Positions 11,244 through 20,134 of a stretch of 64,000 bases of DNA are shown here, one piece after another; within the stretch, counting starts at the first letter, position 1; every line of letters starts with the position of its first letter. Under the pieces are notes generated by a model, which did not search any database, was not told the DNA's origin, and was given only the letters and a program-made list of their open reading frames with translations. The position numbers were made by a program, and so were the translations under genes. Source of the stretch: Candidatus Tectimicrobiota bacterium (GTDB lineage Bacteria > Tectomicrobia > Entotheonellia > Entotheonellales > Entotheonellaceae); NCBI GenBank assembly GCA_026005175.1, contig BPKO01000007.1:1-64000 (forward strand). Direction: 5' to 3'.

Positions 11244-11903
11244 CTATATCGAGCGCCCATGCTGGGCTTCAAGCCCGGCGCCGGCGCACTGCAGGCGCTG
11301 CCACCGGGCATACCACGCCGCAAAGGCCTGCCCAAAACGCGCCTCGGTAAACCCCACTGCCCCGCGCGGCGGCTTGCCCAGGCACCGCCCGAGCTCCTCT
11401 TTGGTAAACAAAGACACACACGGAATGGAAAGGCGCCGGCACCACGCCTCGTATGCTGCCGCCCGCGGGGCGGCCAGGTTCTCCGCCCGCACCACGTAGA
11501 CCACCGTCCCTTGCGCCAAAGCACGCGACAGCGCCCCGTGGCCCGAAACCACCGCCCGCGCCCGCTGCGCCATGCCAAGGCAAGCCTGCAACCGCTCGCG
11601 CAGCAGCGCCTCGACCTGCCGGCAGGCCTCGGCAAAAGGGGACACCCGCACCGGTCGGCGCAGGGCCTTGGTCAGTTTGGCGGCCTGCCAAGCGCGACGC
11701 AAACACCCGGCATCATAGCACACGTAAGCGCCACGGCCAGGGGCGCGTCCCGTGCGATCCACCATCACTTCCCCGGCTGGCGAACACACAAGACGCAGCA
11801 GCTCTTGCGGCGGGCGCTGGGCTCGACATCCCACACAGGTACGTATGGGAAGGTGACGCGGTGGCGCGTTCCTGGCTTCCCCAGCGGCACGCTCGGTGTT
11901 CAT
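11244..11903 (-). CDS. YlxR-type RNA-binding domain fused to an L7Ae-like domain
   Basis: The 219-residue product joins two small proteins that are often separate genes between nusA and infB. Residues ~18-90 are a YlxR (DUF448) domain with IRTCVGCRAQRP, then GRAPGRGAYVC and CLRRAW. Residues ~100-190 resemble ribosomal protein L7Ae (LQACLGMAQRARAVVSGH, then VVYVVRAENLAAP). Both are predicted RNA-binding folds. The nusA stop and infB start lie close on either side. Fusions of this kind occur in some proteobacteria, so it is unusual but probably not new. Confidence 0.85.
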   Translation of the reverse strand: MNTERAAGEARNAPPRHLPIRTCVGCRAQRPPQELLRLVCSPAGEVMVDRTGRAPGRGAYVCYDAGCLRRAWQAAKLTKALRRPVRVSPFAEACRQVEALLRERLQACLGMAQRARAVVSGHGALSRALAQGTVVYVVRAENLAAPRAAAYEAWCRRLSIPCVSLFTKEELGRCLGKPPRGAVGFTEARFGQAFAAWYARWQRLQCAGAGLEAQHGRSI

Positions 11904-11927
11904 GGCGCCTGCGCTCTCGCGTCGCGC

Positions 11928-13163
11928 TTACTCCTCAGCGGCCGGCAGCGAAGGCAGCACGTCCCATGGGGAGGGCGAGCGTGAGGCCTCGGCCGCCGGC
12001 CCAGCCGGCGGCTCGCCTTCCGCCGCCAGCGGCGGCGTATCGGATGGCGGCTCGCTGCTGCGCCGCGGCAGCTGAAACGCCAACTCGGCCTGTCGCAAGG
12101 CCTCAAGGCGCGCCCGCTCGGCTTCAGCGTCGTCTTCGCTCTTGATGTCGATTTTCCAGTGTGTTAGCTTCGCCGCCAGGCGGACGTTCTGCCCGCGCTT
12201 GCCAATGGCCAACGAGAGCTGATCGCGCGGCACGATCACCTGCATGGTTTTTTCGTCCGCATTCATGTAGACGCGCGATACCTTGGCCGGGCTCAAGGCA
12301 TTGCAGACAAACTGCACGGGGTCGCTTGACCACTGGACGATGTCGATTTTCTCCCCGCGCAGCTCTTGCACCACTGCCTGGACGCGAATGCCCCGCACGC
12401 CCACGCAGGCGCCAATGGGATCGACGTCCTTGTCGTGCGACACCACGGCGATTTTCGCCCTCCCGCTCGGGTCCCGCACGGCGGCTTTGATTTCCACAAT
12501 GCCTTCGTAAATCTCCGGCACCTCAAGCTCAAACAGCCGCATGAGGAATCCCGGGTGCATGCGCGACAAAATGACCTGCGGCCCGCTCGTCGACCGCTTG
12601 ACCTCGACGACATAGGCCCGAATGCGGTCTCCGCGCTGAAACGTCTCGCGAAAGGACTGCTCCCGCCGCGGCAAGAGAGCCTCCGCCTTGCCCAAGTCGA
12701 CGATGATGTTGCCTTCCTTTTCCACCCGGGCCACAATGCCGTGGACGAGCTCGCCTTCGCGATCCTTGTACTCGCGGTAGACCATATCGCGTTCGGCTTC
12801 ACGCACTTTCTGAATGATCACTTGTTTTGCCGTCTGCGCCGCAATCCGGCCGAAATCGCCCACGTCGTGCACCACTTCCACCGTGTCGCCCACCGCCACT
12901 CCCGGCTTGAGACGCTGCGCTTCCTCCAGGCCGATTTCCGTGTGCGGATCGCTCAGTGCGTCGTCGGGAACCACGCGCTTGCATGCATACAGCACCAGCG
13001 CTCCTGTTTGCTCGTCAAAGCGGGCCTGAAAGTTCTCCGTCGTGCCAAATCGCTTGCGCGCTGCCGACAATACCGCCGACAGCACCGCATCGACGAGGGC
13101 CTCCTTGGCGAGGTTCTTTTCCCGACTGATTTGCTCAAGTAGCTGGAGTAACTCGTGATTCAC
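11928..13163 (-). CDS. nusA: Transcription termination/antitermination factor NusA
   Basis: NusA binds RNA polymerase and nascent RNA and modulates pausing, termination and antitermination. In order the ~411-residue product has an N-terminal polymerase-binding domain (NHELLQLLEQISREKNLAKE), an S1 domain (GELVHGIVARVEKEGNIIVDLG) and two KH domains (DPIGACVGVRGIRVQAVVQEL, then RDQLSLAIGKRGQNVRLAAKL). A short acidic Pro-rich tail replaces the C-terminal repeats of E. coli NusA. I place the start at GTG 13163 because AGGAGTAAGG lies just upstream. It follows rimP, the classic order. Confidence 0.95.
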   Translation of the reverse strand: MNHELLQLLEQISREKNLAKEALVDAVLSAVLSAARKRFGTTENFQARFDEQTGALVLYACKRVVPDDALSDPHTEIGLEEAQRLKPGVAVGDTVEVVHDVGDFGRIAAQTAKQVIIQKVREAERDMVYREYKDREGELVHGIVARVEKEGNIIVDLGKAEALLPRREQSFRETFQRGDRIRAYVVEVKRSTSGPQVILSRMHPGFLMRLFELEVPEIYEGIVEIKAAVRDPSGRAKIAVVSHDKDVDPIGACVGVRGIRVQAVVQELRGEKIDIVQWSSDPVQFVCNALSPAKVSRVYMNADEKTMQVIVPRDQLSLAIGKRGQNVRLAAKLTHWKIDIKSEDDAEAERARLEALRQAELAFQLPRRSSEPPSDTPPLAAEGEPPAGPAAEASRSPSPWDVLPSLPAAEE

Positions 13164-13210
13164 TGGCCCCTTACTCCTCATTTCACACGGGTGTGCAGCA
13201 AAACCCAGAA

Positions 13211-13679
13211 CTACTTAAACTCGAGCTCGACGACGCCATGGTCGATCTGGGATACGGGAATGGCCAGGGGCTCCTCGGGAGGATCGTGGAGGATCACGTG
13301 GGTGTCGGTCACCGCCGCCACGCGCCCCCGATACGTGGCGGCTGCGGGCTCACGGAGAAACAGCGTCACCAGGCGGTGCTGCTGACGGCGAAAGTCGCGC
13401 ACCGTGCGCAGCGGACGATCGAGCCCAGGAGAGGAGACTTCCAAGATGTACGAAGTCGGCATCAGATCCTCCACGTCGAGGACGCGACCAATCTCGAGGC
13501 TGAGCCGCCGGCAGTCCTCAAGCGATACCCCTCCCTCGATGTCCACAAAAATCCGCAGATGCCAGCGTCCTTTGCGCTGCTGTAGCTGGAGCTCGACGAG
13601 CTCCACCCCTTGCGCCTCCAAAAGCGGCGCCACGACTTCGGTAATGCGTTGCAGTAGGGCCTCGCGATACATCGACATA
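13211..13679 (-). CDS. rimP: Ribosome maturation factor RimP
   Basis: RimP assists 30S maturation. The ~155-residue product begins MSMYREALLQRITEVVAPLLEAQGVELVE and contains IFVDIEGGVSLEDCRRLSLEIG and YILEVSSPGLDRPLRT, both diagnostic. The C-terminal SH3-like domain ends HGVVELEFK. Two ATGs (13679 and 13673) are possible. A strong terminator-like hairpin lies only ~13 bases upstream, leaving no room for a promoter after it; see the terminator entry. Confidence 0.95.
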
Positions 13680-13692
13680 CGCCGCACAACGA

Positions 13693-13721
13693 AAAAAAAA
13701 AGCGGGCACAACGCGCCCACC
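13693..13721 (-). terminator. Intrinsic terminator, possible leader attenuator of rimP-nusA-infB
   Basis: On the minus strand a 6-bp GC-rich stem (13716-13721 with 13703-13708, one G-U pair, 7-base loop) is followed at once by ten T's (13702 down to 13693). It would end transcription coming from rseP. Since rimP starts ~13 bases later, it must instead be read through if rimP-nusA-infB is transcribed from an upstream promoter. A candidate TATTTA -10 lies near 13747. Confidence 0.8.
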
Positions 13722-13812
13722 TTCCCGGGGTCTTTTCTTGTCTCCTAAATATGCCAAAAAATCCCCACCGGCGCAAGGGACCTGCCGGCGTGCCGGGCGC
13801 CCTGCCCGCCCC

Positions 13813-14883
13813 TCAGCGACGAAAGAGCAAATTGACGATGTCGTTGTAAAAGGCAAAGACCATCAACGCGACGAGAATGAGCAGGCCGAGCTGCTGCGCC
13901 AGTTCTCGCTTGCGGCTGCTGAGCGGGCTGCCCTTGATGAGCTCAATGGCAAAAAAGAGAAGATGGCCGCCATCTAGCACCGGAATAGGCAAGAGGTTGA
14001 GAATGGCCAGACTCACACTAATCCCGGCAGTAAAGAAAATCACGTTGCGCCATCCGTGGTGGGCCTGGCGGCCCACTTCCCGTGCAATCCCTAGCGGGCC
14101 GGCCAGGCTCTCCGAAGCAGGAATTTCGCCACTGAGCACTTCGCCCAGCCCCACAATGGTGAGGTACGTAATGCGCCACGTCCACACCACCCCCTGCCCG
14201 AGTGCCGCCAGCGGGTTGGCCCGCTCGACCCGCACCGCAGCCGGACGCAGCTCGACGCCAATCCGCCACTCCCCGGCCAACGGATCCCGCTGCGGCGTCA
14301 CGGAGACGCTTAGCACCTCTCCGCCGCGTCGCACCTGAAAGACCAGCGCCTGTCCCTCGCTGTCCACGATATGGCGCTTTAACTCGCGGATGCGCGTCAC
14401 CGGGTGGCCATTGACGGTGACCACGACGTCTCCCGGTAACAATCCGGCCTCTGCGGCCGCGGACTCGGGCAGTACCTGCCCAATCTGCACCGATTCTTCG
14501 ACCGGAATGCCCACGGTATAAATAAAGGCAATGAGGAAAATCGCAAAGAAGAAATTGAAGAAAGGCCCCGCCGCTACGATGAGGATCCGCTTCCAGAGGG
14601 GCTGGTGCGTGAAAGAGCGTCCCGGCTCCCCCACCTCTTCCTCCGGGCTTTCGCCGTACATCTTGACGTATCCCCCCAGCGGGACCGTCGAGATCCAGTA
14701 CTCGGTCTCGCCCCAGCGCCGGCGCCACAGCGCCGGCCCAAACCCCAAGGAAAAGCGCTCGACACGCACGCCTGCCCATTTGGCCAGCAGGAAGTGGCCA
14801 AGCTCGTGCACGAAAATCAAGGCGCCGAGGACAAGAAGGAACAATAATCCCGTATCCAGAATCCCTGCCGTGGTCACCTGCAA
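13813..14883 (-). CDS. rseP: Site-2 intramembrane zinc metalloprotease (RseP/RasP family)
   Basis: This protease family cuts transmembrane regulators such as anti-sigma factors inside the inner membrane. The 356-residue product has the zinc motif HELGH near residue 27 in the first membrane helix. A single PDZ domain follows (VLPESAAAEAGLLPGDVVVTVNG), then the C-terminal LNLLPIPVLDGGHLLFF, which supplies the third zinc ligand, and more membrane helices. E. coli RseP has two PDZ domains; one is common elsewhere. It follows the lolA-like gene. The dxr-rseP linkage seen in many genomes is absent, since dxr lies at 33983. Confidence 0.93.
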   Translation of the reverse strand: MQVTTAGILDTGLLFLLVLGALIFVHELGHFLLAKWAGVRVERFSLGFGPALWRRRWGETEYWISTVPLGGYVKMYGESPEEEVGEPGRSFTHQPLWKRILIVAAGPFFNFFFAIFLIAFIYTVGIPVEESVQIGQVLPESAAAEAGLLPGDVVVTVNGHPVTRIRELKRHIVDSEGQALVFQVRRGGEVLSVSVTPQRDPLAGEWRIGVELRPAAVRVERANPLAALGQGVVWTWRITYLTIVGLGEVLSGEIPASESLAGPLGIAREVGRQAHHGWRNVIFFTAGISVSLAILNLLPIPVLDGGHLLFFAIELIKGSPLSSRKRELAQQLGLLILVALMVFAFYNDIVNLLFRR

Positions 14884-14934
14884 AACGGGTACCTCCCTGC
14901 GCCAATGGGCGGCTGCCCCAAAACCCCTGCCAGC

Positions 14935-15594
14935 TTACCGTGGCCCCCGGATATCCGCAGGGGTAAGGATTTCCGTATCTGGAGGCAGCGTGAGGGCAAA
15001 CGTCCGGGCGGGCAAGCTCGCATGACGCTGCACGGCTGACAGGCGTATTTCGGTCACATTGCCAATGGGGTCGAGAATCCGCAGCTGCTCGATCAAAGAC
15101 GTCTGGGCGTTCACTGCAATGTGCAACTCCGTAAAACCCGCCTGCGGCATCCGCGGCTCAAGGCGCAACCACTCCCTCCCTGCCTCCTGCGTGGGAAGGG
15201 GAGTGATGACAAACGCCTCCTGCAATTTACCAACCCCGGCCAGAAAAAGCAACGCTACCCCCGTGCGCTCCGATTCCGGCACCGCGCTGCGCAAGACCTG
15301 CTTGCGCCGCGGGGTATAGATCTGCAACGTCTCCCCGTCGTACAGCACCGTCTGGGCTTCCGGAGCCGTGTATTCCCACCGCACGTAGTGCGGCTTGGCA
15401 AGATAGAGGCGGCCCGACGACGTCTGCTGCCGGTTGAGTGCCGAAAGGGTGGTGACTTGGACGAACTCGGCACTCAGCGCCGGGGTTTGCTCGTAAGCCT
15501 GCTGGATTTTGGCCACCAGCGCATCCAGTTCCCCTGCCCAGCTGGCCACCCCTAGCCCTAGAAGGATACCCCAGACCACGAGGTGTCTCGACAC
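14935..15594 (-). CDS. lolA: LolA-like outer-membrane lipoprotein carrier protein
   Basis: LolA-family proteins ferry lipoproteins across the periplasm. The 219-residue product starts with a signal peptide (LVVWGILLGLGVASWAG). The mature part follows the family pattern: SAEFVQVTTLSALNRQQTSSGRLYLAKPHYVRWEYTAPEAQTVLYDG, with LQIYTPRRKQV and a late LRILDPIGNVTEIRLS. It lies between lpxC and rseP, an envelope-biogenesis context. A related LolA-like lipid carrier with other cargo remains possible. Confidence 0.82.
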   Translation of the reverse strand: MSRHLVVWGILLGLGVASWAGELDALVAKIQQAYEQTPALSAEFVQVTTLSALNRQQTSSGRLYLAKPHYVRWEYTAPEAQTVLYDGETLQIYTPRRKQVLRSAVPESERTGVALLFLAGVGKLQEAFVITPLPTQEAGREWLRLEPRMPQAGFTELHIAVNAQTSLIEQLRILDPIGNVTEIRLSAVQRHASLPARTFALTLPPDTEILTPADIRGPR

Positions 15595-15615
15595 TGCCCT
15601 TCCCCTTTCGCGTCT

Positions 15616-16929
15616 TCAAGCCCGCAGCAGAGCCTGGCGCAAGCACCGCACCAGCGCGATGTTCTCCGTGTGCCCGGTCATAGAAGCACGAAGGTGACCG
15701 CGCACCGGCCGGCCGAGCAGGCAGAGATCCCCGAGGAGGTCTAAGATCTTGTGGCGCGCCAGTTCGTCGGGGAACCGCAGCGGCGTCGTGTTGATCACCC
15801 GCCCCCCGTCGAGCAAGATCACGTTGTTGAGGCGCCCCCCGGCCACGAGCCCCAGCGCGTGAAGCCGCTCGACGTCCTGCACCGAGGCAAAGGTGCGCGC
15901 CGGCGCAATCTCGCGCCTGTAGCTGCTGCCATCGCGATGCTCGTACGACACCTCCTGCACCCCAATCGGCGGGGGATACTGCAACCGGTACGTCACCCGC
16001 AGTCCGTCGTACGGTTCGATGACCAGCGACCGGAAGGGGGACTGCCCCACCGTGTAACAGCGATCAACGACCAATTCTTCCACCGTGGCGGGCTGCTCTT
16101 CGATTCCGGCTTCGGCCAGTGCCTGGGCAAAGGCCAGCGCCGAGCCGTCCATGATGGGAACCTCGCTGCTCAGCTTGACCAGCACGTTGGTCACCCCGTA
16201 GGCGCAAAGCGCCGACAGGAGGTGCTCGACGGTCCATGCCGCGACGCCATTCTTGCCCAGGCTGGTGCAAAAGTCGGTGGAGGTGACGAAGTCCACCAGC
16301 GCCGGCATCCTTTCGCCCGTCGCCAGGTCGTGAAACACAATCCCGCTGTTAGGCGGCAGCGGCGCCAGCACCACCCCGGTGCGCAAGCCCGTCTGGAGCC
16401 CCTGGCCGTGCAGCACGACCGGGCGGCGCAGGGTGCGCTGCCGCCGCTTCCCTTGAGGGAGAAGCCCCGCGGGCACCGCCCGCGGCAAGGCCGACAGCGC
16501 AGCCGGGGCGGCAACCGACGCTACCTGCTCCGCAGTGAACCTTCTGGCCTGCGCCTCGCGTTGCTTTGGCTGCTTGAGGTGGCAAATGGCTCGCAGCACG
16601 GACTCAAACGCACAGGGCTTTTCGAGATAATCTGCGGCCCCCAGCTTGAGCGCCCGCACTGCCAGCGGCACGTTGCCGGACTCTGTCGTGACGATGGCCA
16701 CCGCGGCACTGCCCGCGGCACGCAGCGCCGCGAGCAACTCCAAGCCGTCGAGGCCAGGCAGCCAGAGGTCAAGCACCACCACGTCGGGCACGAGGGTGTG
16801 TGCCATGGCCAGTCCCTGCACGCCGTCCGGCGCCCACCACGCCTCGAAGCCCGCGTGGCGTAGCGCTGCAAGCAAGGCGCTAGCCCATGCCGCATCGCTG
16901 TCGACGATCAAAACCGTGTCTTTAGCCAT
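15616..16929 (-). CDS. lpxC: LpxC deacetylase with N-terminal response-regulator receiver domain
   Basis: LpxC removes acetate from UDP-3-O-acyl-GlcNAc, the committed step of lipid A synthesis, using zinc. Residues 1-~115 of this 437-residue protein form a receiver domain: acidic D10 and D12, phosphoacceptor D54 in VVLDLWLPGLDG, T81/T82 in VTTESGN and K104 in YLEKPC. A linker to ~165 leads to LpxC proper. There TVEHLLSAL gives zinc ligand H236, ARHKILDLLGD gives H393 and D397, and SMTGHTENIAL gives H420. All catalytic residues are present. ATG 16929 is the start that includes the whole receiver domain. The classical acidic pair is D-S-D rather than D-D, so phosphorylation is likely but unproven. 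No kinase gene lies nearby; lolA-like and rseP follow. Confidence 0.95.
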   Translation of the reverse strand: MAKDTVLIVDSDAAWASALLAALRHAGFEAWWAPDGVQGLAMAHTLVPDVVVLDLWLPGLDGLELLAALRAAGSAAVAIVTTESGNVPLAVRALKLGAADYLEKPCAFESVLRAICHLKQPKQREAQARRFTAEQVASVAAPAALSALPRAVPAGLLPQGKRRQRTLRRPVVLHGQGLQTGLRTGVVLAPLPPNSGIVFHDLATGERMPALVDFVTSTDFCTSLGKNGVAAWTVEHLLSALCAYGVTNVLVKLSSEVPIMDGSALAFAQALAEAGIEEQPATVEELVVDRCYTVGQSPFRSLVIEPYDGLRVTYRLQYPPPIGVQEVSYEHRDGSSYRREIAPARTFASVQDVERLHALGLVAGGRLNNVILLDGGRVINTTPLRFPDELARHKILDLLGDLCLLGRPVRGHLRASMTGHTENIALVRCLRQALLRA

Positions 16930-17026
16930 ACCCTCGTGATCCAGACGAGCATCCTCCTTTAACCGGCATGCTACCGAAGGCCCGCGTTGCAGACAAGCGC
17001 CGGGCACGCTTCCCGCACCGTGGCCG

Positions 17027-19675
17027 CTACGGCAGTTTCCTGGCCATCGCCTGCAGTTCGGCAAGCTTGTTCAGCGCCGCCAACGGGGAGAGTTCCTCCA
17101 CGGGGAGCTGCTGCAATTCGCGAATCAGCCGGGCTGAGAGGTCGTCAAAGAGCGACAGCTGCTCGGGGCGCTTCTCTGCCGACCGCGCTTCCAGCGCTTG
17201 GCCCACCGGCCGCCGGGCGGTGGCTTCAAACGTGGCCAGGATCTGGCGTGCCCGCTCCAGTACCGCCGCCGGCAGTCCGGCCAGGCGCGCCACGTGCAGG
17301 CCATAGCTGCGATCGGCGCTGCCTTCGAGGATCTTGCGCAGAAACACGATGCTTTCTCCCCACTCGCGCACCGCCGCGTTGTAGTTCCGCACCCGCTCTA
17401 ACGTGGCGGCCAAGGCGGTCAGCTCGTGGTAATGCGTGGCAAACAGGGTGCGGGGGCGCAAATCGCCGTGGTTGTGGAGGTACTCGATGACTGCCCAGGC
17501 AATGCTCATGCCGTCATAGGTGCTCGTGCCACGCCCGATTTCGTCAAGGAGAATCAGGCTACGTGCCGTCATGTTGTGGAGGATGTGGGCCGTCTCGAGC
17601 ATCTCGACCATGAAGGTGCTGCGGCCTTTTGTCAGCACGTCCTGCGCGCCAATCCGGGTAAAAATGCGGTCCACCAGGCCAATGCGCGCCTCCCGGGCCG
17701 GCACAAAGCTGCCGATCTGCGCCAGAAGCACAATGAGAGCCACCTGCCGCATATACGTCGACTTGCCGGCCATGTTCGGGCCGGTCAGGAGCACGATCTG
17801 CTGGCGGTGGCGATCCAGAAAGGTATCGTTAGGAACAAAGCGTTCCTCCTGGTAGACCGCTTCCAACGTGGGGTGGCGGCCATCGACAATGGACAGCACG
17901 TCGCTGTCGTCGAGCTGCGGCCGGCAGTATTGCCGCCTGACCGCCACCTCGGCCAGCGCGGCGACCGCATCGAGCTGGCTGAGAACATGGGCCATGCGCT
18001 GCAGGCGCGGGATGTGGGCGACCAGCTCCTGCCGCAAGGCCTCGTAGAGCTGCTGCTCGAGCTGCAACGCCTCTTCCTCGGCGCGCAGCATCTGTACTTC
18101 GCGGTCCTTGAGCGCCGGAGTGATGAAGCGCTCGGCGTTGACCAGCGTCTGCTTGCGGACGTACTCCGGCGGCACCTGCGCCAGGTGGCTCTTGCGCACC
18201 TCGATGTAGTAGCCAAAGACGCGGTTGAAGCCCACGCGCAGCGAGGGAATCCCGGTGCGCTGGCGCTCTTGCGCTTCGAAGAGGCTCAACCAGTCCTTGC
18301 CAGAAGACCCGGCAGCGCGCAGGGCATCCAGTTCGGCATGGTAGCCGGGGCGAATGACCCCGCCTTCCCGCACCGTGGCAGGCGGATCATCGACCAGCGC
18401 CGCCGCGATGCGCTCGGCCACGTCGGCCAGCGCATCCCACTGGGCTTGCAAGCGTTGGAGGAAAGGACTCTGACACGGCTGCAAGGCAGCGGCGACTGCC
18501 GGCAGCTGGGCAATCGAGTGGCGAAGCGCCAGCGCCTCCCGCGGCCCCAGCGTCCCCAGGGCCAGCCGGCCGACCAAGCGCTCCACATCCGCTACCGCGG
18601 CCAGGGCCTGGCGTACGTGCTGCCGCACGGCGGGCTGCGCCACCAGCTCTGCCACCGCTTCTTGCCGCTCGCGCAGCGGCTCAAGCTGGCACAGCGGCTG
18701 GGACAGCCACTGGCGCAGCAGGCGGCCGCCCATGGCGGTGACGGTGTGATCGATGACGTCAAACAGCGACCCTTTTTGCGTCCCCTGCGCGGTAAACACC
18801 TCCAGATGGCGCTGGCTGGTTTCGTCGAGGATCAGAAAATCGCCGGGGTGATAAAGCCGCAGGCCTGTCAAATGCGCCAGGGCCTGCTGCTGCGTCTCTT
18901 GCACGTAGGCCAGCAAGGCGCCCGCCGCCGCCACCACCAGAGGGTTGTCTTCACAGCCAAAGCCGGCCAGGGTGGTCACGGCAAAGTGGGCCATCAAGCG
19001 GCGGGCGGCCTGCGGGGGCTGGAAGTGTTCGGCGCCCCAGGGCTGAAAGACCACCGCCGCGCCTGGCGGGTCCTGGGTGAGAAAATCCAGCGGCACCGGG
19101 GAGGGCTCCGGCACGAGCACCTCGCGGGGCTGCACGCGGGCAAATTCGCAGCGCAGCGCCTGTTGCCACGTCGCCTCGCTCCAAGCAGTGGCGGCAAAGG
19201 TGCCGGTCGAAAGATCGAGGTAAGCAAACCCCGCTCCCCCCGGCGTCGGGGCGATGCTGGCAAGAAAGTGGTGCGCCTTGGGGATCAGCAGCCCGCCGCT
19301 GGTCACCGTCCCCGGCGTGATCACCCGCACGATGTCACGCGACACCAGCCCTTGCGCCTGCCGCGGGTCCTCGAGCTGCTCACAGATGGCGACTTTGAAT
19401 CCCTGCTGCAAGAGGCGATCGATGTAGCCCTCGGCGCTGTGGACGGGAACCCCACACATGGGAATGGGGTCCTCCTTCTGGCGCGAGGTCAGCACGATGT
19501 CCAGCGCCCGGGCAGCCACCACGGCGTCCTCAAAAAAGAGCTCGTAAAAGTCGCCCAGGCGGAAAAGCAGCAGCGCATCACCAGCCTTCTGCTTCAGGCG
19601 CAGGTACTGCGCCATCACCGGCGTCAGCTGGCGCGGCGGCGAAGCCGCTGCCGTTGCTTCTTTCTGCTCAGCCAC
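17027..19675 (-). CDS. mutS: DNA mismatch repair ATPase MutS
   Basis: MutS recognises mismatches and recruits MutL. The intact 882-residue product has the mismatch-binding Phe-x-Glu motif in LFRLGDFYELFFEDA. Connector, lever and clamp domains follow, then an ABC-type ATPase with TGPNMAGKSTYMRQ (Walker A), a signature region near DVLTKGRSTFMVEM, and ILLDEIGRGTSTYDG (Walker B). Length and order are standard. A GTG start at 19675 overlaps the ybeY stop by eight bases, implying coupling. lpxC follows after ~97 bases. Confidence 0.97.
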   Translation of the reverse strand: MAEQKEATAAASPPRQLTPVMAQYLRLKQKAGDALLLFRLGDFYELFFEDAVVAARALDIVLTSRQKEDPIPMCGVPVHSAEGYIDRLLQQGFKVAICEQLEDPRQAQGLVSRDIVRVITPGTVTSGGLLIPKAHHFLASIAPTPGGAGFAYLDLSTGTFAATAWSEATWQQALRCEFARVQPREVLVPEPSPVPLDFLTQDPPGAAVVFQPWGAEHFQPPQAARRLMAHFAVTTLAGFGCEDNPLVVAAAGALLAYVQETQQQALAHLTGLRLYHPGDFLILDETSQRHLEVFTAQGTQKGSLFDVIDHTVTAMGGRLLRQWLSQPLCQLEPLRERQEAVAELVAQPAVRQHVRQALAAVADVERLVGRLALGTLGPREALALRHSIAQLPAVAAALQPCQSPFLQRLQAQWDALADVAERIAAALVDDPPATVREGGVIRPGYHAELDALRAAGSSGKDWLSLFEAQERQRTGIPSLRVGFNRVFGYYIEVRKSHLAQVPPEYVRKQTLVNAERFITPALKDREVQMLRAEEEALQLEQQLYEALRQELVAHIPRLQRMAHVLSQLDAVAALAEVAVRRQYCRPQLDDSDVLSIVDGRHPTLEAVYQEERFVPNDTFLDRHRQQIVLLTGPNMAGKSTYMRQVALIVLLAQIGSFVPAREARIGLVDRIFTRIGAQDVLTKGRSTFMVEMLETAHILHNMTARSLILLDEIGRGTSTYDGMSIAWAVIEYLHNHGDLRPRTLFATHYHELTALAATLERVRNYNAAVREWGESIVFLRKILEGSADRSYGLHVARLAGLPAAVLERARQILATFEATARRPVGQALEARSAEKRPEQLSLFDDLSARLIRELQQLPVEELSPLAALNKLAELQAMARKLP

Positions 19676-20120
19676 CCCGCGTTCCTCCGTCGGCTAGGAC
19701 ATAGGCCAGGACGGCGCGTTCGCGCCGGCGCATGCGGCGGTGCTCCTGTGGCGAGCGCTCGTGGTCGTAGCCGAGCAAATGCAACAGCCCGTGGATGGCC
19801 AAATACGTGACGTAATCGAGCAAGGACTGGCCGGCCGCCTGGGCTTCCCGTGCGGCCGTGGGCAAAGAGACCACCACGTCGCCGAGGACCCGTGGCCCTG
19901 CGGGGGGCTCTCCCTCTTGCGGAAACGCCAGGACGTTGGTAGGGGCATCACGGTGCCGGTACGCACGGTTGAGCCGCCGCATGGCGCGCTCTCCCACCAG
20001 CACCACGTTCACCTCGCAGTCGGCACACCGGAGGTAATGCAAGGCCCGCTGCAGGCGCCGTTTGAGCGCCGCCGTCGAGATGGCAAGCACGCGCTGGCGA
20101 TTCTGGACACTGAGGGCCAT
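19668..20120 (-). CDS. ybeY: Endoribonuclease YbeY
   Basis: YbeY is a metal-dependent RNase needed for 16S rRNA maturation and ribosome quality control. The 150-residue product shows LNRAYRHRDAPTNVLAFP and the zinc motif H-x3-H-x5-H in HGLLHLLGYDH. It follows phoH by 14 bases, a widely conserved pairing. The HD-family membrane phosphodiesterase often placed between phoH and ybeY is not present. Confidence 0.95.
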   Translation of the reverse strand: MALSVQNRQRVLAISTAALKRRLQRALHYLRCADCEVNVVLVGERAMRRLNRAYRHRDAPTNVLAFPQEGEPPAGPRVLGDVVVSLPTAAREAQAAGQSLLDYVTYLAIHGLLHLLGYDHERSPQEHRRMRRRERAVLAYVLADGGTRGG

Positions 20121-20134
20121 GGCGAGGCATGGCT

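Noticed and set aside
17426-19810. Very long open frame on the plus strand opposite mutS
   Set aside because: GC-rich DNA often leaves the opposite strand open. The minus strand encodes an intact MutS with all motifs; the plus frame shows no family and an odd His/Gln/Arg-rich composition.
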